In this document: positions 27,210 to 36,551 of the stretch, one piece after another | Position numbering within the stretch: the stretch's first letter is position 1 | Layout: every line of letters begins with the position of its first letter | NCBI RefSeq assembly: GCF_000012945.1 | Contig: NC_007509.1 | Span: forward strand, 62,001 to 126,000 | Direction of reading: 5' to 3' | DNA: 64,000 bases | From: Burkholderia lata | Lineage (GTDB): Bacteria > Pseudomonadota > Gammaproteobacteria > Burkholderiales > Burkholderiaceae | Made by a program: the position numbers and the translations under genes | The notes under the pieces: model-generated | What the model was told of the DNA's origin: nothing | What the model saw: only the letters and a program-made list of their open reading frames with translations | The model's database searches: none

Positions 27210-29852
27210 TCAACTGAAGATACTGCCGGCCTTTGGCCTCGTCTTTTCCCATTCCGTACGGGCCTTCTTGTAGTCCGACTTGATCGCATCGAAATAGGCC
27301 AATTCGCTCTTGACAGAATCGATTGTGAGCGGCATCTCATAGAAGTCTTCAGAATGAGAATGTGCGTCGATGTAGCGCGATAGCACAACCATTCGATCAT
27401 GAACGCGCGCCGCAATCGCTTCGTCGAAGTACACCTGATTCACCGTGTAGGGGATGTTCTCCCGCCAACGCCGCACCACGTTATGGAACAGCTTCTTCTG
27501 GATGAAGTCCTCATAGGCGGTTCGCAGACTGCCACAGGCCTTCTCCAATGCGTCCCGCTGAGGGTCGCCCACCAAGGTCCGCGACGACTCGTAGTGCCCC
27601 TTCGCCCGGTCATGCGCAGCCCCTTCATAGTGTTCGTGTGGAAAGGCCAGCCGATCGATGACTCCGGGCGAATTGGTATCATCGCGCCAAACGGTGCGTC
27701 CGGCGAACGCCACCCCCTTCTCCTCGGCAGCCGTCGCGAGATAGTTTGTGAACAAGATGTCGTGCGTGAAGACGATGACCTGTCTCCGATCGGCTTCGGT
27801 CACCAGCCGCTGCGCGATCGCCTCCTTGCGCACGTGATCCATCGACGTTACTGGATCGTCGAAGATTACCCCTGCGCAAGCGCCGTTGAGTTCCACCTCT
27901 GTCAAAAAGTCGGCTAACGCAGCTGCCGTCTGCTCTCCCTCGCTGAGCACTTGCGAAGGATCGACTCCGGTCATCCCGGCGTTGGCAATTTCGATCTTCC
28001 GTTCCGTGGTCCCTGCCTCGCCGGCAAACTTGAATTGCACCGGTAGCGTCAGCTGAAGCGCGGTGCAGTTCTCAGTGAATCGAGCGATGAAACCCTGTGC
28101 AACGAGTTCCTTGGCCAGGGCCTTCTGCTTGCTTGTGACGTCGCGCTGGATGGTGGGCAGGCTGCGGAGACATGCATTCGCTTTTGCCACCCATTTCAGG
28201 TCTTCGACTGCGTCTCCCACGGCAACGTACTGGCCGGCCAACCACTGTCGGTCCTTGAGCAGTTGCAACTCCAGAAGCAGCGCGTCGATCAACACCTGAG
28301 GATCGCTCTGCCGGAGCTTTACGTTGTCTTGATCCAGCCGATCTGCAAGCGCGGACACTCGGTCCGAGATGGCGTCATACGCGAGCAACGACAGTGCCGG
28401 ACCTATCTCTGTCGCCACTGCATTGCTTAGCACGCCCACAACGGTACGAAAGCCCTCAACGTGCCCGACAATCGCCGCCGTCAGTGCCGCATCGAGTTCT
28501 TCCACGGTGCGCCGTGCGGCACTCTCCTCGTCGAAAAAAGACAGTCCTACCTCGCCCAGAGCGATGCTGTGCGATTTCAGCGTGCGCCGAGTGGCAGCGA
28601 GCTGAGCTTCCACATCGCTGGTGGCCGTCTGGTAGAACTTGGTCAGGCGATCCGCACTGGCGGCATCCAAAGTTTGTTGGCATAGCACGCAGCGCGCACC
28701 GTCCGTCTGCGGAGGAAATGGGGCGCCTGGATACGCTTCCTCGCCATAGGTGATCGCAGCGGCCAGCAGATCCAGCCACGCACGGGTTCCGACAGGTTGA
28801 ACCGGCTCGCCGCCAAAACGGGCAGCCGACAGCGCAGCGCGTTGCTCCACCAGCGCCGTTATACGCGCCGCCGCTTCAGCGATGCCTTGCACGAGCGACG
28901 GCTGGATCGATTGCGCTAGGGCACCGATGGACGCGTGGACGGCCTTCAGGTCGGCAATACGCTGTTCGTTCCTCTTGATGATCTCCTGCGGGTCCGTGGT
29001 GCGCAACTCGACCAATTTTTGTTCGATCGCAGAGAGCCGGGCAGCTTCGGCGTCACCATACACCGCAAGCTCTTGAAGTCGAGCCAGATCCGTCTTTGCA
29101 GTGAGGGCAGAGAGTGCCGTCGCGACTTCGGATGTGCTGTTCTGGATGACGAATTTGTCGGCGGCAGGCGTGCGCCGCATGATCTGGTCTCGGAGTTTGG
29201 TCTGCAGTTCGGTGAATGCCGCCACCATGCGCGGAAATACATCGAACAGGTACGGCATGACCTGGAACGCGTTGCGGCCGTCCAGATGCACGCTTACGCA
29301 GGTTGAGTCGAAGACCGCGAAGCCATCGCGCATTCGCTGGCAGGGTTCCTGATGAACAAAGTTCACGGCGGAACCATCGTCGAAGGAGAACTTCGCAGTT
29401 GGCTTCGGCTGCTTGCTCTTCACAAGCTTCACATCGCCCAAGATCCCAATATCCTTCGATCGCGTAAAGCACGCGGATTTCAGCACCCGTGCATAGCCAG
29501 ACTTTCCGGCCCCATTGGGTCCGTAGATCACCGTGAGCTTGGGTCCGAAGCTTAGCGTTTCACCGGCGGCCAGCGCGTTGACGCCGGAGACGCCTGTCAT
29601 CGTCGTCAAGGTACTGACCACTGTAGGAGCATCTGGCTGGAACTGAGGAGGTTCCGGGTCCCAAGCAACGCGGGCCGCGTCGGGGCCAGCCAGGTTTTGG
29701 TCAATCAGGTACTCAGAGAAAACATCATCGAGCACGGCGTCGGGCAGTTCAACGTCCTCCACCAATTTGCTCAGCAGGAAATGCTGCCAGGTCGGAAGTG
29801 TCTTGCCCCAAACGGACAGGGCGTCAAAGATGTTGAACGTCGGCTGAGCCAT
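27210..29852 (-). CDS. RloC-like AAA_13 ATPase, possible anticodon nuclease
   Basis: 880 residues. ABC-type ATPase parts are split by a long coiled coil: Walker A GPNGAGKS (111-118), signature LSEGEQ (636-641), Walker B GVIFDDPVTSMD (661-672) and H-loop His697. The coiled coil carries a CVLC (388-391), a zinc-hook CxxC as in RloC and Rad50. After the ATPase core, Arg777 and Glu781 (RTAYE) have the R-x3-E spacing of the PrrC/RloC tRNA anticodon nuclease triad, with His790 or His818 as the possible third member. PrrC and RloC cut tRNA during phage infection. Here no restriction-modification genes are adjacent; the partner is the nuclease-STAND gene. Confidence 0.82.
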   Translation of the reverse strand: MAQPTFNIFDALSVWGKTLPTWQHFLLSKLVEDVELPDAVLDDVFSEYLIDQNLAGPDAARVAWDPEPPQFQPDAPTVVSTLTTMTGVSGVNALAAGETLSFGPKLTVIYGPNGAGKSGYARVLKSACFTRSKDIGILGDVKLVKSKQPKPTAKFSFDDGSAVNFVHQEPCQRMRDGFAVFDSTCVSVHLDGRNAFQVMPYLFDVFPRMVAAFTELQTKLRDQIMRRTPAADKFVIQNSTSEVATALSALTAKTDLARLQELAVYGDAEAARLSAIEQKLVELRTTDPQEIIKRNEQRIADLKAVHASIGALAQSIQPSLVQGIAEAAARITALVEQRAALSAARFGGEPVQPVGTRAWLDLLAAAITYGEEAYPGAPFPPQTDGARCVLCQQTLDAASADRLTKFYQTATSDVEAQLAATRRTLKSHSIALGEVGLSFFDEESAARRTVEELDAALTAAIVGHVEGFRTVVGVLSNAVATEIGPALSLLAYDAISDRVSALADRLDQDNVKLRQSDPQVLIDALLLELQLLKDRQWLAGQYVAVGDAVEDLKWVAKANACLRSLPTIQRDVTSKQKALAKELVAQGFIARFTENCTALQLTLPVQFKFAGEAGTTERKIEIANAGMTGVDPSQVLSEGEQTAAALADFLTEVELNGACAGVIFDDPVTSMDHVRKEAIAQRLVTEADRRQVIVFTHDILFTNYLATAAEEKGVAFAGRTVWRDDTNSPGVIDRLAFPHEHYEGAAHDRAKGHYESSRTLVGDPQRDALEKACGSLRTAYEDFIQKKLFHNVVRRWRENIPYTVNQVYFDEAIAARVHDRMVVLSRYIDAHSHSEDFYEMPLTIDSVKSELAYFDAIKSDYKKARTEWEKTRPKAGSIFS

Positions 29853-30030
29853 GATGCTTCACCCTCCAATTCAAGTACACGCAGCTAAGCTCAGATAGCT
29901 CTGCCTGAAGGGATCCTGCTGCTCCGGGCTGTCGGGTATCGCGTGAACCAGAGGTGGCTAGAGCAAGGTATGCAACAACCATGCGCTACACGCCGTACCA
30001 CTTTCCAAAGGATTAACGAACCGAAGAGGT

Positions 30031-30321
30031 TTATTCTTGAATCTGAAAGCGATCGCGGTTTTTGGCGTCTTTGATCCAGGCGGGTGCGCGGCCGCGGCCT
30101 GACCAGGTCGCACCAGTCTTGGGGTCGCGATACTTTGCGTCGACTACCGCCTTCGCAGAGCGGCCACGCTGTTTGCCGAAGATGTCTTTCTCGGTCACTC
30201 CGTACTCTGCAACTTTTGCGCGGATTTCTTCAACAACCGCTTGAAATTCCGCAACACGGGCAGCCTCGGTTTGCTCCGCAAGAGCATCCATCTTGGCTTT
30301 CAGTTCTTTGTAAGTCGCCAT
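30031..30321 (-). CDS. H-NS family nucleoid protein
   Basis: 96 residues. The N-terminal half is a coiled-coil oligomerisation region (YKELKAKMDALAEQTEAARVAEFQAV) and the C-terminal half has the H-NS DNA-binding loop (YRDPKTGATWSGRGRAPAWI). H-NS proteins bind AT-rich DNA and silence transferred genes. AAAGGAG lies 6 bases before the ATG. Its position inside an AT-rich defence and adhesin island suggests it silences the island. Confidence 0.93.
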   Translation of the reverse strand: MATYKELKAKMDALAEQTEAARVAEFQAVVEEIRAKVAEYGVTEKDIFGKQRGRSAKAVVDAKYRDPKTGATWSGRGRAPAWIKDAKNRDRFQIQE

Positions 30322-30383
30322 ACCTTTCTCCTTTGACTATGTACGCATGATAGCGTGTTCAGCATGAAGATCCATTTCGTGAA

Positions 30384-30767
30384 TCATGCCTGCATCGCCT
30401 TCTTCCAATCGATTTCAAAGCCCATTGCGTCCAACTCGCGGCAAAGGGCGCTCTTCCAATCCCCTACATTCATCGAGTGCCAGATGACACCAAGGTAGTC
30501 GCTGGGGATTTCCGGATCCCCGCGCTTCAATGCACACACCTTTTCTCGGCCAAGTCGTCCTATGAAAAAGCCGAGTTCAAGCAGGACGTTTTGTCGGACA
30601 CGGGGTTGCGGATGGCCTCCCTTCACACATCCCTCATCGTCTGGCGTTAGCAGCACAACGGCGAAGCTGACATCGCTGTACGCGTCGATCTTTTCGAGAA
30701 TCGTGTGTCCCTGGTTGGCCTGTTCGTGCAGGATGTCCTTTGGCAAGGTTGCGAAGCGAGTCCTCAA
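30384..30767 (-). pseudogene. 5'-truncated TIR-like nucleotide-binding protein
   Basis: 127 residues from a TTG that begins MRTRFATLPKDILHEQANQGHT. It matches the predicted nucleotide-binding proteins with a TIR-like domain: ILHEQxNQGxTI, DVSFAVVLLTPDDEG, RQNVLLELGFFIGRLGREKV and SDYLGVIW. The usual first strand (VFxVHGHD) is missing, and an in-frame stop lies 6 codons before the TTG. TIR-like proteins of this type are NAD-degrading effectors in some defence systems. This copy has probably lost its active N-terminal part. Confidence 0.75.
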
Positions 30768-30824
30768 GTGTCCGTGTTGCCGATGCTAACATTCAAGTAG
30801 TTGGTGCAGGTGACTAAGTGTGAG

Positions 30825-30896
30825 AAAGGGCAACAGCTTCGCGCTTTCAGATTCCACCAATCGACTCACTGTATTGTTATGGTAACGACGAGTCGC
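30825..30896 (-). pseudogene. Scrap of an HTH antitoxin-like gene
   Basis: The minus strand encodes RATRRYHNNTVSRLVESESAKLLP, similar to VHRNTVSRLAGSESVQKYL in the MbcA/ParS-like gene at 38665-39069. It has no start, ribosome site or rest of the domain. Confidence 0.4.
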
Positions 30897-31266
30897 GCGA
30901 ACGTACAGATGACGCGGAACCTTCCGGCGAAACGGTCGATCCTGTCGGCTTCCAACGCGCGCTTCGGGTACGAGACATGTCGCCATGTAAGCGTCGCTGG
31001 ATGATAAAACGATTTTTCCGACGTCACCGCCATCCTTCATTCACGAAAGTCGGGTCTTAGCCTGTCGTAACTGAATCAATCGCTTCATCGAGACAGCGCG
31101 ACGATGAGTGACCGCGGAGGCTTCGACTCCTAAGCGGCCGATGGTGCCCCGCAACATATTGCGCGATATCACCGTGTCCTAAGGGGGTATGTACTTACGG
31201 TCGGCGCTCCATAGACAAATGGACGTGAGAATCCTGAGTTGTACGCAAATAGATCACAGAGGCCAA

Positions 31267-34200
31267 ATGCAGTTTCGCGCAAAACAGATTGCTCCTCCTA
31301 AGGAGTGGGGAACATTTGAGGATTTGTGCCACGCCTTATTCAAGCGAGTATGGCGGGATCCGTTCGCGCAAAAAAATGGGCGGAGGGGGCAGGCTCAGCA
31401 CGGTGTCGATGTCTTCGGCTCTCCCGGCGGCGACCGCTCATCGTACTGGGGTGTTCAGTGCAAGGGAAAAGATTGCAACTACGGCAGTAAGGCTGAATGG
31501 TCCGAAGTATTGTTGGAAGTTGCCAAAGCGGAAAAATTCTCCCCTCGGCTGGAAAAGTGGATATTTGCTACCACAGCTCCGACCGATGCGCTTTTGCAAA
31601 AGGCTGCTCGGGAACTGTCAGTCGCGCGTAGGGCAGAAGGCCTGTTCAGTGTCGACGTACTGGGTTGGGAGGAAATCCAGGCGTTGATGGCTGACGTTCC
31701 TGGAGTGATAACTGAGTTTTATCCCGAGCACGCCGATCACCTACCGCAGGTGATTGAGGCACTGCGTGCCGTGCCTTTGCTCGAAGCAAAGGTCGTGGAC
31801 CTAGTCGAAAGGATCGAGGCGACGCTACTTAAGCCTCCGAATCTCCATGGCAGCGCAGTTTGGGAGGCAGTGACATTTGATGGCGACCGCGGATTGGGGC
31901 CAGCGCTAATGGGCTATGCGCTGGGGCCGTCTGACGCCGTGGCCTGTCCGTGTTTGATCGAGGTGGGCACTGTTCAGGCGCAACTGAGGGTCGCCTATTC
32001 AGCACGTCTCATTGGCGAGCCTGGCGCAGGAAAATCGATCTGCTCGTATCAAGCTGCGAGGGAGCTTGCGAGTGGCGGCTTCGAAGTGCTGCGCTTGCTT
32101 GATCCCCAAGCCGATAGTATCGCGTTGGAGGCGGTGTTGCCCGACAAACCCCGTCTGTATCTTATTGACGATGCTCACCTCCTCAAACCTCACATTCTCA
32201 GTCGAATCGAGAATCAGGCCTGTCCGTCTCGTCTCGTCCTTTCAACGCACAACGTTGTCGGGCGCCTCGGGCATCGAGGAGCGATTACACTCGATGCAAA
32301 GCGTGCGGTGAAGACAATCGCAGCTGCGCTACGAGCTGATCTGCCAAAGACGCTAGAAGCTGTACGCCTCGCCGACGACGACGTGGGCGAGCGCATGTTG
32401 GACGCTGATCTCGGTGAGCGCCTGGAACATGCGGAAGCCGTTGCGGACCGTCCGTGGCAATTCTGTTTCGTGCTTGGGGGTGGCTGGCGTCGGTCCAAGC
32501 AAGCGGCAGATTCCGCACGTCTAGCGGCGGCCGATCTCGTCTTGGCAGCGGTCGCGATGCGCCAGATGGTGTCTCGCGATGCCCGTGCGATGCCGGCAGA
32601 GATCATGGAGGTTTGTGAGCGCGTGGGCATCAACTCGAGCGTAGTTGAGCAAGGATTGGAGTGGTTGGAGAGGGAAAGACTAATAGTCGGCGCCACGGAT
32701 TGTCGGACACCGCACCAGCGCTTCGCGTCGGTTGTGCTCAAACGTATTTTGGAGGGGCAGGATACGAGCGGGCGCGACAAGATTGCCAGAATGATCGAAA
32801 GTGTATTGTGCGATTCCCACTATCCATTTGCCGGTTTGCGGGTCCTGATACATGAGCTTAGCTTCGGCGATCGCTATAGTTGGACGCATCTTCTCGGGCA
32901 ACCAGCGGTCGAGGCTGCGGTGGCACGCTGCTGGATAGCCGCAGGTTCGGATCGCAACTTCGCGGCGCTCGCCCTTTCAGACTTGTGGGATTTCATGGGG
33001 GGCGGGGCAGCCGCCGTCGTGGGCCCGCACGTGAGCACACTGGCAAAATGGATTTCCAGCCCAAGCGACAGCGCTTACGGACTCGGTCACCTCCTGAACG
33101 CTCTCACTCGGATTAATCAAGAGGTTGCCGAGAAAGTCATCGCAAAGGTCGATTCAGTAGCAATTGCAGCGGCTTATTCCAACGCCAATCCCGAGACGGC
33201 ATATGGCTTGGCCGATCTTCTGTGTGCTGTTGCCAACGTTAAGGTCGATGATGTCAATGCCAAGATCCGGGCCGCTATTGATCGAAACAGACTGCGTGAG
33301 CTTGCTAAGCACGAGGGCTTTTTGGAAGATGCTTTCGTCTTCTCGAAATTCTGCGCTTCGGTGGTTTGGTGGGAGGAGGATCTGGCGCTCGAGATGGCCG
33401 AACTTTTCGTCCCAACGGCACAGCAAGTCCTGTCTAAGGATCCCGTTGAAGGCTTTGAACAGCTCAGTCAGGATTTCGCTTCAACGGTGCTTCGTGTATT
33501 CGATGTGCTGGGAGTATATGTTGGAAAGTGGAGACCGACTCGCCGCCAGTGGGCGATCGCGCGGCGAATCTGCGAGAAAATTGATCCCAAGCAGGCTGCG
33601 GAACATATCTCGACAGTGCGTCCTCGGAATTTTCAGTCAGCGGGTTTCTTTCTTCATTTTCTCTTCCAGTCGGCACCGCGGAAATACGAGACGGTCTTAC
33701 AACAGATCGACTGGGACAAGCTTGATCTAGCTATCGGTGACGATTGGAGGGATATGCCCCATGATACCGAGGTGCTTTTGAGTACGCTCTATTCGGGTAC
33801 GCTTGCGCAGCAACTGGTACAGAATTTCATCTCCACAAGGTCAAACCGGATCGTACATTTTCCGCCACGCTTACTGCTGATGGCGCCCGAGGTCGGCTTC
33901 ACGCATTTAGCCAACGGTGGCCTACTACGTCTTGCACAACTTGACCACGTGAATTGGACCGACGGTGGCATTGCCTTGGTCCTCATCGCAGAGACGCACC
34001 CCGAATTGACCGAGAGGGCGGTTACGCCATTCATTGATGTGATAGCGCACGGGCTGATGAAATATAACCGCGATTTTACTGGACCAGCGGAGGGTTTTGT
34101 TCGCGTTGTGATTGAACATGCACCTGCCACTTGGCGCGCAGTCTTGGGCAAACTTGATCCTGTAACGATAGAGAAGAACTTCGCCGAATGTCTCAAAGGG

Positions 34201-34365
34201 AATGCAGATCATCGGCGCACAGTTGCTGCTGTCATCGAGTCTGCGATAGTGCTGGATGACCCTGTTGGTCATGCGGCCCGACGCATACGGGCGCGATTTC
34301 CCAAGGCTTCAACTGCGCCGACTGATACGCCGCATTTCGGCAGGTCGCGACGTCGGTCAGGCTAG
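31267..34365 (+). CDS. Second nuclease-STAND NTPase protein (Avs-like)
   Basis: 1032 residues from the ATG at 31267 (GAGG five bases upstream; an ATG at 31189 is also in frame). The N-terminal Mrr-like fold has GTFEDLCHALF, HGVDVFG (Asp near 48) and WGVQCKGK (QxK near 64-66). A P-loop NTPase follows with GEPGAGKS (about 250-257) and LYLIDDAH (about 297-304), then a long helical C-terminus of some 700 residues likely to be a sensor. This architecture parallels the shorter protein at 24921 but the two are only distantly alike. It faces away from that operon. The role is inferred as antiviral. Confidence 0.8.
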   Translation: MQFRAKQIAPPKEWGTFEDLCHALFKRVWRDPFAQKNGRRGQAQHGVDVFGSPGGDRSSYWGVQCKGKDCNYGSKAEWSEVLLEVAKAEKFSPRLEKWIFATTAPTDALLQKAARELSVARRAEGLFSVDVLGWEEIQALMADVPGVITEFYPEHADHLPQVIEALRAVPLLEAKVVDLVERIEATLLKPPNLHGSAVWEAVTFDGDRGLGPALMGYALGPSDAVACPCLIEVGTVQAQLRVAYSARLIGEPGAGKSICSYQAARELASGGFEVLRLLDPQADSIALEAVLPDKPRLYLIDDAHLLKPHILSRIENQACPSRLVLSTHNVVGRLGHRGAITLDAKRAVKTIAAALRADLPKTLEAVRLADDDVGERMLDADLGERLEHAEAVADRPWQFCFVLGGGWRRSKQAADSARLAAADLVLAAVAMRQMVSRDARAMPAEIMEVCERVGINSSVVEQGLEWLERERLIVGATDCRTPHQRFASVVLKRILEGQDTSGRDKIARMIESVLCDSHYPFAGLRVLIHELSFGDRYSWTHLLGQPAVEAAVARCWIAAGSDRNFAALALSDLWDFMGGGAAAVVGPHVSTLAKWISSPSDSAYGLGHLLNALTRINQEVAEKVIAKVDSVAIAAAYSNANPETAYGLADLLCAVANVKVDDVNAKIRAAIDRNRLRELAKHEGFLEDAFVFSKFCASVVWWEEDLALEMAELFVPTAQQVLSKDPVEGFEQLSQDFASTVLRVFDVLGVYVGKWRPTRRQWAIARRICEKIDPKQAAEHISTVRPRNFQSAGFFLHFLFQSAPRKYETVLQQIDWDKLDLAIGDDWRDMPHDTEVLLSTLYSGTLAQQLVQNFISTRSNRIVHFPPRLLLMAPEVGFTHLANGGLLRLAQLDHVNWTDGGIALVLIAETHPELTERAVTPFIDVIAHGLMKYNRDFTGPAEGFVRVVIEHAPATWRAVLGKLDPVTIEKNFAECLKGNADHRRTVAAVIESAIVLDDPVGHAARRIRARFPKASTAPTDTPHFGRSRRRSG

Positions 34366-35138
34366 CTGCGCAACTGACAGCAGCTTTCGATCCACTTGCG
34401 TAAACAGAAGATGAGGCGATTGCAGTTGTGCTGGAAAGCACCGGTGCAGTCGATTGCCGCCCTTGGCGGAGGTTGGAATTTGTTGTAGTTGGTCCAAATC
34501 ACCCGCAGTGGTGAATAATTGTTCAATCGCAGGTCCAACGCTCACTCGATGGTTGCGGCACGGTCGCCAATGTTTGCTCTGTCGATCTCTGTGTCGCGAG
34601 GAAGGTGCCTAAACCCAACAGGCATCGAGTCTTCGACAGCATGCCCGATATGATCTGATCATTCACCTAAGTGCGCGAAATCCGGCTTCCTCATTTGCCG
34701 TCCGCGCTGCAGATTGGCACGCGGGACAGGTCCAGGTACCTGACTGTACGAAGCCGGAATCGTGTGAGCAGCTATTGCGCCGGGCCGAGTGGGTCGGGCT
34801 TGCCGAGAAACGATGGAAGTGCCGGGATAGCTAACTGCGACATATGACCGGCGGAAACCGACCCGTGAGCGCTGTTGGCGGCGAAACGCGTCGATCACGT
34901 ATCAAAAGTCGTAACAGTCATTCGCATGTGCATACCGTGGGTATCGTTGCACCCGCAGAAATTGCTGCATGTATTAGAATCTCATCCAAGAAAATATGCC
35001 GTCCCACCCAGGCTGTTACGCCCTTTGGGGTCGCGGATGGTCGACAGGGGTTCGGGGTCACCGTGAACAATTCGTCCTTCTAAGACGAAGTCGATCGCGA
35101 ACATAACCAAAATAGCTGCGGCAGCCTGAGGGCGCGGT
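34366..35138. other. Intergenic region without a supported gene
   Basis: 773 bases. Frames on both strands are short and show no ribosome site or recognisable family. It presumably holds the promoter of the GNAT/ASCH operon. Confidence 0.5.
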
Positions 35139-36206
35139 ATGCACGATCTACTTCTCGGATTCGAGAAATTCAAAAACATCTCGCTTGGCGACCCGTTCTT
35201 CGACTCCCTAAAGTCCGACTACGATGAATTTGGCGAGTGGTTTCTGAAAAAAAGCGAGCACCAGGCCTACACGTTCCGAAACAAAGCGGGGCTACTCGAC
35301 GGGTTCTTGTATCTTAAGCAGGAAGATGGGCCGGTTCTGGACAGCACGCCACCGCTTCCCGGCGCGCGCAGGCTGAAAATTGGCACGTTCAAGATTAACC
35401 CGCACGGCACACGGCTTGGCGAGCGGTTCATCAAGAGGGCGTTCGACGTTGCAGTTCATGCGCGCGTGGATGCCATATATGTAACGATTTTTGCAAAACA
35501 CAAAGCACTCGTCGATCTGTTCTTTCGTTACGGTTTTTTGCAGAAGGCGATCAAACAGACGGCAAACGGCCAGGAGCTGGTTCTTGAGCGCCGCCTAGAT
35601 CTGGTATTCAAGGATGTCGTGCTGGACTATCCGCGCATCCCTATCGGAACCGGGCGTCATTTCGTTCTGTCGCTGTACCCGCAATGGCATTCCCGTCTGC
35701 TTCCCGATTCCCTGCTCAGGACCGAGAGCTCGTCGATCCTTCAAGACATCTCGCACACGAACAGCATCCATAAAATTTATCTGGCGGCAATGAGCGGCGT
35801 CGAACAACTGCGCAGGGGTGACACGCTACTGATTTACCGCACCGCGGAAGGCGGGTCTGCCTACTACACCTCGGTCGTCACTTCGCTATGCGTGGTTGAG
35901 GAATTGACAAATGTCAAGAACTTTGCAACGGTCGAGCAGTTTTTGGCGTACTGTGCACCGTACAGCATTTTCTCTGAGCTGGAGCTGCGCAACTTTTACA
36001 AGAGCAGGCGGTACCCGTGGGTCATCCGGTTCACATACAATCTTGCGCTTAGCCGGCGGCCGAACCGTAAGGCACTGGTCGAGCAGGTTGGCATGAACCC
36101 GGGCATGTACTGGGGCTTCTTCCAGATATCAACGCTGCAACTTAAACATATTCTCCAGCTTTCCAGTGACTATGAAAAAGCGAGTTCTCTTGTCTATTCA
36201 TCCTGA
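35139..36206 (+). CDS. GNAT acetyltransferase fused to a PUA/EVE-like domain
   Basis: 355 residues. The N-terminal GNAT part has the acetyl-CoA-binding loop KINPHGTRLGERFIKRAF and a C-terminal FFRYGF strand (residues about 75-135). From about 165 to 355 the pattern RHFVLSLYPQWHSRLL, SIHKIYLAAM, LRRGDTLLIYRT and YYTSVVTSLCVVEEL resembles a PUA/EVE-like fold, which often binds modified bases or RNA. The combination with an ASCH gene overlapping by 35 bases suggests a function on RNA, such as acylation of tRNA, but this is inference. It is the first gene of a four-gene operon. Confidence 0.7.
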   Translation: MHDLLLGFEKFKNISLGDPFFDSLKSDYDEFGEWFLKKSEHQAYTFRNKAGLLDGFLYLKQEDGPVLDSTPPLPGARRLKIGTFKINPHGTRLGERFIKRAFDVAVHARVDAIYVTIFAKHKALVDLFFRYGFLQKAIKQTANGQELVLERRLDLVFKDVVLDYPRIPIGTGRHFVLSLYPQWHSRLLPDSLLRTESSSILQDISHTNSIHKIYLAAMSGVEQLRRGDTLLIYRTAEGGSAYYTSVVTSLCVVEELTNVKNFATVEQFLAYCAPYSIFSELELRNFYKSRRYPWVIRFTYNLALSRRPNRKALVEQVGMNPGMYWGFFQISTLQLKHILQLSSDYEKASSLVYSS

Positions 36207-36546
36207 GTACGCGAATGCAATTTTTGCGGGGGAAAAGGGATTTGAATTTCGGCGGGTGATTTTCAAAGAGGACGTGAGCGAGGTCGTTGTCTACGCAACC
36301 TCTCCGATTTCGCGCGTCATCGGGTGCTTCAAGATCGAGGAGATTTACCAGGACACGCCCGGCGAACTTTGGGTCAAGACTGAGGCCCGAGCCGGGGTCA
36401 CTCGGGAAATGTTCGATTCGTATTTCAAAGATCGCGTGAAAGCTTTTGCGATCAAGGTTTCCGAGCCGACCCGCTTCTCTCGGCCGCAACCCTTGTCCAA
36501 GTATCTGCCGTCCAATACGCCGCCGCAGTCGTTCTGCTACATCTGA
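36172..36546 (+). CDS. ASCH-domain protein
   Basis: 124 residues, essentially one ASCH (PUA-related) domain: LLSIHPEYANAIFAGEKGFEFRR includes the GxKxxExR signature, followed by VVVYATSPISRVIGCFKIEEI. ASCH domains are thought to bind RNA; some have RNase activity. The ATG lies inside the 3' end of the GNAT gene, so translation is coupled. GTG at 36166 is an alternative start. Confidence 0.85.
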   Translation: MKKRVLLSIHPEYANAIFAGEKGFEFRRVIFKEDVSEVVVYATSPISRVIGCFKIEEIYQDTPGELWVKTEARAGVTREMFDSYFKDRVKAFAIKVSEPTRFSRPQPLSKYLPSNTPPQSFCYI

Positions 36547-36551
36547 AGCTC

